Shown here: piece by piece, positions 39,755 through 50,151 of the stretch
Layout of the letters: each line of letters begins with the position of its first letter
How positions within the stretch are numbered: the stretch's first letter is position 1
Assembly: GCA_003116995.1 (NCBI GenBank)
Contig: BDSL01000043.1
Span: forward strand, 372,001-436,000
Direction of reading: 5' to 3'
Length of the DNA stretch: 64,000 nucleotides
Origin: Yamagishiella unicocca
Taxonomy: Eukaryota > Chlorophyta > Chlorophyceae > Chlamydomonadales > Volvocaceae
The notes under the pieces: generated by a model
What the model was told of the DNA's origin: nothing
Seen by the model: the letters and a program-made list of their open reading frames with translations, nothing else
Databases searched by the model: none
Translations under genes and position numbers: made by a program

Positions 39755-39952
39755 ACGGGACGTGGTTGCGTCACGTTTAGGACGTGGTTGCGTCACGTTT
39801 AGGACGTGGTTGCGTCACGTTTAGGACGTGGTTGCGTCACGTTTAGGACGTGGTTGCGTCACGTTTAGGACGTGGTTGCGTCACGTTTAGGACGTGGTTG
39901 CGTCACGTTTAGGACGTGGTTGCGTCACGTTTAGGACGTGGTTGCGTCACGG
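39755..39952 (+). repeat. 22-bp tandem repeat
   Basis: Nine nearly perfect units of GGACGTGGTTGCGTCACGTT plus two bases. The unit contains ACGTGG and GCGTCACG, both ACGT/CRE-like. Confidence 0.95.
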
Positions 39953-40127
39953 TTGCGTCGCCCTACATCGGGCCCAGCATCGGACCCAGCCGCGGCCCTG
40001 AGCGGCCCTACGCAGGCCTGCACTGGTCGCATAGCCGATGGTGCCAATGCTACACCGACACATTTGACACAACGCTCGCTCTAACATCAACCCGGCCGCA
40101 CGCTTCTCGCGTGCACTTCCTTTCACC

Positions 40128-40440
40128 ATGTCGGCGACCCAGCATGTTCTGCCCTTGGAGATTACGGCGCTGATACTGACGCCGGCGCTCGGGCATCTCC
40201 TGGACAACTGCACCTTCGTCGTGTTTCATTCGCCAGCGCAATGTGTTCCCGGCCGGGCTGCAGTCCGAGGAGTTTAACACGCTCTCGAGTGCTATGGAGC
40301 GATACAACGACGAGTGCGCACAAGGCGGCAGCGCTGCCATTTATCGGCGGCGCGGCGACCGCTTCAAGTGGCTGCCCCCGTTCCTCAACAGCAAGTTTCC
40401 GCAATTTATTGAGAACATTTACGCGTTCTTGCGCATCTAG
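40128..40440 (+). pseudogene. Possible broken small gene or exon
   Basis: A frame from ATG at 40128 (LPLEITALILTPALGHLLDN) runs to about 40230. The adjoining frame then continues to a stop at 40440 with protein-like sequence (NVFPAGLQSEEFNTLSSAME, FKWLPPFLNSKFPQFIENI). One frameshift would join them. No homology is recognised. It could be a decayed gene or a terminal exon. Confidence 0.3.
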
Positions 40441-40964
40441 GACGAGTTGATTGACCGGGCTGCCGGGAGTCTTGGGGGCTGCTGGGGGGGCTGCTGGGGG
40501 GGCTGCTGGGGGGGCTGCTGGGGGGTATGTACTGAGCTGAGCTGAGAGGAAGATTGCCTAGCAGCCTCGATGCGTGAGGATGGAGTAGTTAGTATGGGAT
40601 TAGTGGCTGCAAGTTGAGGCTGGGGGCTCTTGGGGGCTCTTTTGGGCTGCCGGTGGTGCTGGGGGCTGCTGGGGACTGCTAGCTAGGGGCAAGGCTGGGG
40701 GGCAGGCAGTTGGCGGGCTCCCGAGCTGAGAGGGAAGACGTGAACTGCAGGTGTAACACACATTGGTGTTCCCGCTGCCCCCGCCCCGCCCCCCTCGGCG
40801 TGCTCCCCTCGCGTTATTGCACACGACCAGCCCTCAGCAGCTTAGCGGGCGTGTCCGTGCTGCCAGTGGCGGTGGGGCAGCGCCTAGCGGTCAGGTGGTG
40901 TCGACGCCTGCTACAGCCACTTATGGCCCTCGCTCGGCTCACTCTCGACGTACCTGGGCACCCC

Positions 40965-41738
40965 GGGAGGACAAGACCAGCTATCTTATCATGTATGGGC
41001 GGATGGAAGGGACGAGCTCGTCCAAGATGCGACCGCGGTCGGTCATCTGTCGGTTAGCGGATTCAGACCCGCGGCGGCCAGCACGTTCGGTCAGGATCCA
41101 CCGCCTTCTGCTGCTGGATGCAAGTTTTTATGCCATGCTGCCTAGCTCGTGTGAGGACGCGGTAAGCAAGCAAACGTATGGAAGTTCACGCGTCGGAAGC
41201 TGCGTGCGCCCGAAGCGTCAAACGAACGAATGAGATATTTTCCAGTCGCGTTGATAGCAACTTGCATTCATAGCACCGTGATCGCTTGGCTTGCATTTAA
41301 ATTCGCATTTGGGTTCCACGACTTTTCGCCTTCCTCAAGGGACCCCCCTGCTCGCCTGCCAGGACCGCTCTCGGCCTCCCAGGGCATGCCGCCTCACCGT
41401 CACCCATCCAGCCCTCACCCCGCCTCGCAAGCGGCCGCTAACCTCAAAATTAGCATCTATTCCCCCCCCAATCGCCAAGCTGGCAGCTAGCTAGCTCCGC
41501 CCGCTCCGCCCCTGTACGGACGAGTGGATAGTCCGGCCGCAGCTCATCGCGAAATGGAACCCAGTGGCACCCAGCCACCGTGGTTACCGCCTCCCAAACC
41601 CCACATCCCCCATGATGACTATTCCTGAAACACTCAAATAATATTGTTCAAATCATCCAGCCATGCACGTTACGACACGTTACTATAGACAGAAACCGGC
41701 ACCGCAGCAGCACGATGTCGATGATGTACGGCTGCCCC
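40965..41738 (+). repeat. Dispersed repeat family A, copy 3 (5'-truncated)
   Basis: It starts at GGACAAGACCAGCTATC, inside the element as defined by copy 1, and runs to the shared 3' end at GTACGGCTGCCCCTG. A common 3' end with a variable 5' end resembles retrotransposed copies. Confidence 0.8.
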
Positions 41739-41825
41739 TGCCCTTTTTGTTCCCTGCCCTGGCCGACGCACTACCTAGATGGCCCGCTGCCGCGCGTAAG
41801 GCCCTCGCGCCCTCGCATATCTCCG

Positions 41826-43868
41826 TCATTCGCGGACTCCGGTCGCCACTGCCGCCAGCAGCAGCGTCGTGGACATACCGACTGCCACCAGGTTGGCAAG
41901 CGTGAGGAGGCCGTTGGTGACGCCGCCGCCACCAGCTGCCGCCACCGCTGCCGACTTGGATGCCGCTTCCGAGGCCCTGATGGGTGGCAGCATAAGGGGG
42001 GGCCGGGCGGGTAACCGTGTGTATGGGTGCGTGATGCCTGATGTCATGACGTGACTTGGAGGTGGAGGTGGAGGTGGAAGTGGAGGTGAGGTGAGGCAGG
42101 TAGGGCGGCATCACGTCACATCACATCACATCCGCGCGCCGCCAGGACTCAGTCCTTAAGTGTTGCCGCGGGCCGCCAGGACTCAGTGCTTAAGTGTTGC
42201 CGTGGGCGCACATACAGCCTTTGCAGGAGCCGCGCACTTGAATCGCCACAGCGAAGAAGAGGCGGAAGGGTGCGCGATCACACCCGGCCCGTGCGCGCTA
42301 CCTTGCTGAAAGCGCGAAACGGATTCGCCCGACATGTAAGCCCCCTCAGACATGTAAGCCCCGTCGGACATGTAAGCCCCTCAGACATGTAAGCCCCGTC
42401 GGACATGTAAGCCCCCTCAGACATGTAAGCCCCGTCGGACATGTAAGCCCCCTGGGACATTTTAGCCCCCTCGCGACATGTAACCCCCCTCGGACATGTA
42501 AGCCTCCTCGGACAACAGCGGACCGCACGGGTCGGTCCTCATGTGCCGGCAAACACCTGCCCACGTACGCTCCCCGTACCCCCCACCAACTGACCTGAAA
42601 CGGCTTTCCTTCGCCCACGAATTTTCCTCGCCCCCACCGACTGACCTGACAGCCCGCTCCGCGTAAGCCCGGGCCTGCGCCTCGTAACGTGCGATTTCCG
42701 CAGCCGCCCGCCGGGCCGCCAGGCCGCTGTCGGCCCCCGCAGCCGCCTTGGCAGACGCCGCCGCTGCCGCCGCCTCGTGCCAGGTGGCGAGCCAGAAGCT
42801 GCCCGCAGCTGCCGCGACCACCACCCCCGGCAGCGCGACGTTGCGCCACAGCCGTTCTGCAAGCACGCAAGCAAGCCAAGCAATTCAAACGCGCCCGAAG
42901 CAGGTGGATGTTGACGAAGGTATCATCGCTTATGTTCGAAACGCGACGTAGGAGCACGTATCGCGTAGCACGGCAAGCGGAGAGCGAGAGAGGTGTTGCG
43001 ATGTGGACAGAGGGTGGTGCGAGCGGGAGGCGAGCGGGCGAGCCGGGGGTTGACCAGACAGCGCCCCAGAGACGTCCGCATCCCAAACCGCAGCAGCTGG
43101 ATTCCGCTGGATCCCACTGCGCACCCAACCCGCAAGCAGCTGGATCTCGCAACCGACACCAGCGCTGCCGGTATGATGTAGCTCACCCAGCCGCACCGCC
43201 TTGCTCGCCCGCTTGGCTATCTGCTCCGCCCGCTCCTCGCTCAGACCGTTGGCTCGCGCCAGCAGCTGCATGACCCTTGGGAAGTCCTCGGGCGGCCCCA
43301 GCAGCAGGTGCAGGTCGCGAGGCGACAGGCACAGACGCTGGCAGGCGGCGGCCAGCTCGGCGGCGTCGAAGCGGCACAGACCCGGGAACAGCCGCATGGC
43401 GACCTCGGTGCGCGCCCCAACGGCGTAAGGGCAGTTGTCATTTGATGAGGCCGCGGCAGTGGAAGCGGCAGGCGCGGGAGCGGCGGCAGGGGTGGGAGGC
43501 ACAGAGGCCTTGGGGTGCGAGGAGGCGGGCGAGTGAGGGGCGGAGGAGGGGGTGGAGAGGGAGGGCGCCGGCGCCGCAGCGGCGGCAGCAGCGGTGGTTG
43601 AGGCACTGTCCGCTGGGCGGCTTCGAGGAGGTGGTTGTGCGGTGGTGGTAGCAGCAGCGGAGGATGGCGCGGCTGTTGTGCCAGGGGTTGCGCTAGGGCC
43701 TGCGTCAGCTCCTGTTTCTGCTTCTGTTGGGCTGGTGGTGCTGAAGGAGAAGGTTTCTAGGAGGGGGGTAGGAGTAGGGGTCGGGATGCCTCGCGGCCAG
43801 TCGGTCCTCGCGGGTCGCTCCGGGAAGCTGGCGAGCGCGTCCAGGAGGTCCAGGTCCGCTAGCGACAT
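41826..43868 (-). CDS. Uncharacterised membrane protein, paralogue 2 of a two-gene family
   Basis: Three exons, 43187-43868, 42646-42856 and 41826-41976, give 1044 nt and 347 aa. It starts MSLADLDLLDALASFPERPA. Residues about 30-145 are Ser/Thr/Pro/Ala-rich and probably disordered. The shared domain follows at about 150-228 (AMRLFPGLCRFDAAELAAAC, SPRDLHLLLGPPEDFPRVMQ, GLSEERAEQIAKRASKAVRL). Exon 2 encodes a predicted membrane helix (ERLWRNVALPGVVVAAAAGS) then an Ala-rich helical stretch ending YEAQARAYAERAVR. Exon 3 adds a second hydrophobic segment (LLTLANLVAVGMSTTLLLAA) close to the C-terminus. I do not recognise the family. Two hydrophobic segments suggest a membrane protein; organelle and role are unknown. 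Confidence 0.75.
42330..42505 (+). repeat. About 20-bp intronic tandem repeat
   Basis: Nine or so units of GACATGTAAGCCCC plus TCG or CTCA spacer in intron 2 of paralogue 2. Units alternate between CCCCGTCG and CCCCTCA types. Confidence 0.93.
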
Positions 43869-45253
43869 TGTCGGCACGTGTTAGCAGCAGCAGCAACAGC
43901 AGCGTAATCGACGAGCGAGGTCGCAGCTATTATTATTGTTGTTGGCGCGCAGTGGAGGTAGTTTTGAGTGGGCAATGCGCAAAATTTGCATTAAAGGCGG
44001 ACCTGTGATGATAGCGGTATTGGCGCAGAGGCCTTTGCTTGCAGGTGTGGCCAGGTCCCATCAGAGTACGGCCCGATGCGGCGACCGACCGGCGGTTGGG
44101 GCGGATCTCCCGAGGCGCGAAACGGCTCCCACACGCCGAACACGACCCCTAGACGACTATTTCAGACGATGCTACTACCGCACAAATCCAAGCCATTCCC
44201 TCCCGAGCCTCTTCGCGCGCTGCGCGCCGTCCTGACCTCTTAACTTTCCTTCAGAGCTTCGCGGCGGAGCAGTGAGTTTACACACAATTCCCTGGCCAAG
44301 GCAAGCTGTAGGAACATATCCTTTAGCTGCACTGACTGACGAAAATTACGCGATATGGTAGCTCCCCGCGGGAAGCGTAACGCATTCGTGGGGACATGAT
44401 GTGTCATTACCGCATCGCAGCGTTACAATTTTGGTGCTCACAGAGGAAAGTCTTTTTTGTGGAACAGAAAAGGAAACAAATAAGTGGCCGCCTGCTGGGA
44501 AGCCTCGCGCTCTTTGAGGATCGCGGTGTCGCGGCCGAACGCCGGCGGGAATCGAACGACCCACCGGCAGCACAGCAAGGAAGGGCACCCGCCACCCGCA
44601 GCCGAATCCAACAACAAGCACCCCTTTATCCAGCTAAAATTAGCCCTGCGACGTTACGCCATTGGGTGCCGCATTCGGATCCGAGTTGTCCGCTGGGGCA
44701 TGCTCTCGGGCCCGTCCCTACATCTTCCGGCAGACCGCACATCTTTCCCGACAATGGTGCGATACAGCGGCCGCGGAGGGCAGCGTTGCAGTGCCCTTTG
44801 GGGGGTACCGTTGCCTTTCACTGTTGCTGCTGCTGCTGCAACCCCATGTTGCGGGCGAACTCGGCCTGGCGTCAACGGCATGGGAGGCGGAGGCGGCGTT
44901 AGGGCCGAATGGGGGATTGCAAGTGTGCAACTTATCGCACAACATCATCCCACTCCAGAGCGACTGCTTCCCTAGTTTTCGTTTTTTCTCACCTCTTCAA
45001 GTGCCGAGCAACGGGTTTCCTGTCAACCCCAGAGCGCCTGCTCCCCGCTGCCTGGCGCCTGCCCCTGCCCCTCCCTACGCAAACCATCACTAAGCCACCA
45101 CGTCAATTGAACCAACGAAACCATGACGCTTTCGTCGCTTCGAACGTGGCCAATAGGCAGCGCTCTCCCCTGGCAGTGCTCCCGAATCACTCGTCTGCCT
45201 ACTACCTGCTTACTACCCGCCTACTACCTGCCTGCCACCCGCCTACTACCTGC
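43869..45253. other. Intergenic, paralogue 2 promoter side to TBCE 3' side
   Basis: No supported gene. A TTACA (TGTAA on the minus strand) at 44423-44427 could be the TBCE polyadenylation signal, 827 nt past its stop. A CAGCAGCAGCAACAGCAGCG run lies just upstream of paralogue 2. Confidence 0.45.
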
Positions 45254-45583
45254 CTACTGCTGCCTGCCGCCTCCTCGCCCCACCTGCAAGTTGTCCGCCG
45301 CCCTCAGCTGCTCCGCCAGCCGCTGCTCGTGCGCCGCCGCCGCCGCAGCTCGCGCGTCCTCGTCCGCCCGCTTGAGCGCCTCGGGGTCCGCCTCGTCCAC
45401 GAGCACCTCGTAGCCGTCCTGCGGCAGCAGGTGCCGTACAACGCAGGCACGCCACCCGCCAGGGCGGGTTGACGTATACCGTTTGGGTTCCTCGTGGGCT
45501 CGTGCGGCCGCGCAGCCGAAAGGGACATCGCCAACGTTCAAGCCACCACCAATGTGACGGCCGCAGCCAGCCAGGCAGGCGAC

Positions 45584-45635
<52 letters not shown>

Positions 45636-48600
45636 CGACCAGGCAGGCAGGCAGGCAGGCAGGCGACCAGGCAGGCAGGCAGGTAGGCAGGCGGGCAGGC
45701 AGGCGACCAGGCAGGCAGGCAGGCAGGAGCGAAACAGTGGCACGTATGTGTGCACGCATGTACATTCGTACATCGGTCGGGCGGGTGGTCAGGTATCGCG
45801 AGCGACCCGGGTGCGCCTCTCGCCACGTCAGCACCTAGGCGGTGGAGCGGCGAGGGTGTGTTTCGGGTTCGGCGTCAACCCCCCCTCCCCCCGGCTCAAT
45901 GTCCTATGTCGTGTAATCGGGTCTCCTCTCCCTCCCCCGGCTCAATCATTGCAATGCTGCTGCTTCCTCCCGTAAGGCGCCCGCGCTCCCTCCCACACCG
46001 CACCCCAGTACTGTAAACACACGCACACACACGCACACACATACTCGCCCTGCCTCCGGATTCCTTAGTCTCTTCGCGCTCAGTCTCCTTCGCGGCCCAG
46101 CTCAGCATTTTTAAAACACACACAGACGCACACACACAGACGCACACAGACGCACCCCGTCCCCGCGGCCCCCGGCCCCCACCTGCACCCCGAAGAACCC
46201 CAGCTGTCGGTCCTCCTGGTCCGCCGCCCCGATGTCCTCGGGCAGCGGGTCACCCGGTGCTCGTATGAAGAGCGCCATCTGGTCGGACTTGACCTTGAAC
46301 AGCCGCTCGCACAGCAGCCGCAGCGCCGAAACCGTCGTACTGCGGGGGAGCTTCTTCACCTGGCGGGTCGGCAGGGCAGCGCAGGGGGGGGCCCGGGTGG
46401 GTGTGTTTCGTGTGTTTGGGGTGTGAGGCGGACGAGGGTGCCGCATGCGCCGGGCGAGGCGTGGGTGGCTGGGTGGTGACGAGGGGACCGGTTATATGGC
46501 TTAAGAAACGAAGGGTGGAAAGTTAGCCGGCGAATAGGTTTCGGGCGCGCATTTGGGTGTGCATGCCGGAGAACGTGAGTTGACTATTGGGAAACCTATG
46601 GATGTGGCCCGTCGACGGCATGCCAGGGGAAGAGGGATACACTAGTTTCCGGTAGCATTTGGGGCGCATATGGGAGAAGCTGGGTGGCGGGCAGCTGGGA
46701 CATGGTGGGGCGAGACGCGGCGAAGCCCGGCTCGTCCGGCCCTGTCCGGATACAGACCGTTACCGTGGAGACGAACTACGCTACCCAGCCCGACCGGCAA
46801 GCGTCCGTTTCCAATGTACACGTTAAAAAATCCGGTTCAGTACTCGTGTGAGGGGGCAGCGAAACGGGTGTGGGTTCGAGGGAAACCCGGGATGTCCGAA
46901 ACGGGTGTGTGGGGGCCAAAAAGCAACGAAGAGTTCCAGGCGGCGCGGTAAAATAAAAGGCTGAACCGGCGGTCGAGTCCGTCGGATACGCCGAGTGGGG
47001 TACGGCAGTGGGCGGAACGGACGTACGGGGGAAAACGCGAGCTCCAGTAGGGTGGAGCGGGGTGAACGAAACACATCTGCCTCGGCGGCCTCCCCTTGGC
47101 AAGTATTTACTAGGATTTCCTTCCCCCCCGAGGGGGGGGGCGGGGGAATCCCCGCCCCCTCGCCCCACCTGCGTGCCCATCTTGGCGTGCGCCGCCGCCG
47201 CCACACACGTGAGCCGCAGCTCCACCATGCTGGCAGCCAGGCTGCCGCTGCCGGGGCCGCCGCGGGAGGCGGTGGCGCTGCGGGGGGAGCGGCGCGGGGA
47301 GGGAGGGGGGGAAGGCGTTGGGAGGGAGGGGGTGGGAGGGAGAGGGTTGGGAGGAAGGCGTTGGGAGGGAGGGGGTGGGAGGGAGGGGGTGGGAGAGAGG
47401 GGTGCCTCTGTGCACGCGGCCGTGTGTGGCTGAACGCAGCGGAGCCAAAGCGGGGCCTCCCTTCCAAACGTTATAGACCTTCCCTACAGCGACTTACGGC
47501 CTCCTCCCGACTGCGCCTCCATCCCTCGGCCGCAACGCGCAGCTGCGGACCCTGCTGCCCTCCCTCGCCCTCCACCCCCTTCTGCACTCTCCCCCCCATG
47601 GGTTTCCTCTCATACCCCCCCCCATCCGGAAGCCCGCTGATGACATATCACGTATCCACGATGACGGTCAGTATCCGGGGTGGGACGGAGACCAACTACA
47701 TTGCATCTCGCCGCACAACGTCCCATTCCGCCAACCCATTTCTCCGTCTTACGCGCTGCACGTTACCGCACATTTGTTCCTTGCCTTTCCCTTCAAACGA
47801 CCGGTGACGGGCCGCCTACACAGCCTTCTCGGCAGTCAATCCAAGTGCTCCAGCATGCACCCACAAAATAGGTGTCCGAAGACAATGCGCCAGCTATCCT
47901 ATCCATGTCGCGTAAACGGTTTGTACGCCCACCTCCACCCATCCCCCCGCACTCACAGGACAGTGCCGTGCACCTCCACCAGCCGCCTCAGCCTGGGGTG
48001 GGCCGCCCGCACCGCCGCCCGCCTGGACTCGTCCGCACCCGCAGCCTCCATCTGCAACACCCCCCCAGTGCGTGTGGGGCGAGGAGGTTCGGTGCGTGTT
48101 GGTGCAGCGGCAGCGGGGAGGGTGCGGGCAGGCAGGCAGGCGAGGTGGCTTTGGGAGGGGTCGGGGTTTTGGGGGTTTTAAAACACCCGTGGACCGGGCC
48201 TCTTTCCCCGCGGCCACCAAACACGACCCAGATGGCGCAATCGCACACCACCGTAGCGACACACGCAACCGCGTCATCGACATACCGGATGTGAACAACC
48301 CGCAGAAGCCTTACCGGTTATTCCTTGCCATCCAGGTGCCTCCAACCCCCCTCCACCCCTCCACCCCATTTCCCGCTACACGTCTGTTCTAAATGGGTTT
48401 TTTCGGGCATCTACGGGTCTTCCTCGAACCCCCCCCCCAGGGCCTCAGCTCCCCCCCCCTCCCCCCCTCCCCCCGCTTTCGTATCCCCAACCCAGTTCTC
48501 CAGCATGCATCTCAAAACTTCTATTTAAACGGTTTTTTCGGACATCCACGGGTTTCCCTCGAATCCCCCCGCATACACACACGCCGTGCCGCTCCCACCT

Positions 48601-50116
48601 CGGACGCGACGTGCTGCAGGTACCTGAGCTCCGAGTCCCTCCGCTCCCGCGGCCGCACCTCCGCGCCGTTCAGCTGACGCAGCCGCGACACCCGGCCAAT
48701 GACCTGGAGGGGGGGTTACAGGTAAAGGACCGGTAACTCGACTGGGGTAATGTAGTTGGTGCATAGCTCTAGCGTCTAGCCTTCATACTTCGGAAAACGC
48801 GCGCATGCGACACACACGGACGCGACGACTGTGGGTGCAGTGAAGAAGACGAAAACGTGGACTATATTATGGAGTGCAAAGCCGAGAACTGGGATGGCGA
48901 ACGAGGAAGCCGCGGGATGCACCGAAGGCTGGAGACGGCCCAGCGGAGGGGGGGGGGGAGGCCGGGCGGGCGGGCGGGGGGCCGGGGGGATCCGAGGGCA
49001 CGTGTGTGACGACATTGTACGGCACCAGGCGTGCGCGCCGGGACACGGTATGGGTATGCGCGCGCTGGGTCCTCCGGGAAACGTGACGACATTGTACGGC
49101 ACCAGGCGTGCGCGCCGGGATACGGTATGGGTATGCGCGCGCTGGGTCCTCCGGGAAACGGTGTGGGCCATGATGGGCGGCGGCATGTAAGGCCCATCTG
49201 TCCACACGTGTTTTCCCCAATCCCCTCTCCCCGCCTCCCCCCCACACACACCACACACACCCGGGCCCTCCCGTTGCCTTCGCCCCCTCCTCCCAAAGCC
49301 GACTGCGCTCTCGTTCCCTCGGTTCCCAGGCTACAACTGCCACAACCACCCCGTCCAACCACCCCCAACTCTCCGACCCGCGCCCCACGCACCTCGAACC
49401 GTCCTCCCGTCTTGGACAGCGCGAGCACCGGGTTGCTGGTGAGCCGCAGCTCCTAGGCGGGGAGGGGGGGGAGGGTGAAACCCGTGGAGGAGGGTGGAGA
49501 GAAACCCGGGGGCCAGGGGGAGAGGAACCCGGTTGTACGACATAGGAAACGGGAGGGTGGGGGCGTGGGGCAGGCGAGGGCAGGCGAGGGCAGGCGAGGG
49601 CAGGCGAGGGCAGGCAAGGGCAGGCGAGGGCAGGCCCGGGTTGGTCGGCAGTTGGTCGAGAGGCCGGGAATAAGGGACGGACGCCCCCTTGCTGCCCACG
49701 GGTGTGCTCAGCCGCCCCCAACCCCCGAGCCACCCCTGGAGCCACCCCTGGAGCCACCCCTGGAGCCACCCCTGGAGCCACCCCTGGAGCCACCCCTGGA
49801 GCCACCCCTGGAGCCACCCCTGGAGCCACCCGGCCCCACGATGCCCTCCTCTACACCCGTAGCGCCGCTACACTCCGACGCCCCCCGCCACTCCCTGGAT
49901 CAACCCCCCACCCCGCCCCACCCGCGCCCCCAAAACACACACACCCTCAGCTCCGGGAAGGCGTCCAGCTGGTTGACGCTGCTCCAGTCCGCCACCCCGC
50001 AGCCGCCCAGGAACAGCGCAGCAAGGCGGGGGAACGGCGCAGCGGAGGCAGCGGAGGCAGCGGAGGCAGCGGGAGCTGCGGCCGCCGGCCCCTCCGCACC
50101 TCCAACACTACCCCCC

Positions 50117-50151
<35 letters not shown>

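Larger units (their letters stand above)
33752..41825. other. Satellite- and repeat-rich region between the two paralogues
   Basis: It contains repeat A copies 2 and 3, three tandem satellites (43, 44 and 22 bp) and partial repeats of about 55 bp containing AAGCAATCTCTAGACG at 35772 and 36143. A short run of GAACAGTGACA units lies at about 38010-38060, and GGGGGGCTGCTGG units at about 40475-40525. One ordinary-looking small frame (39306-39671) and one broken frame (40128-40440) are listed separately. Other frames at 36.3-38.8 kb are not recognisable. Confidence 0.6.

Noticed and set aside
44540..44580. tRNA-like T-loop (GTTCGATTCC on the minus strand)
   Set aside because: No acceptor stem, D-arm or anticodon arm could be folded around it.
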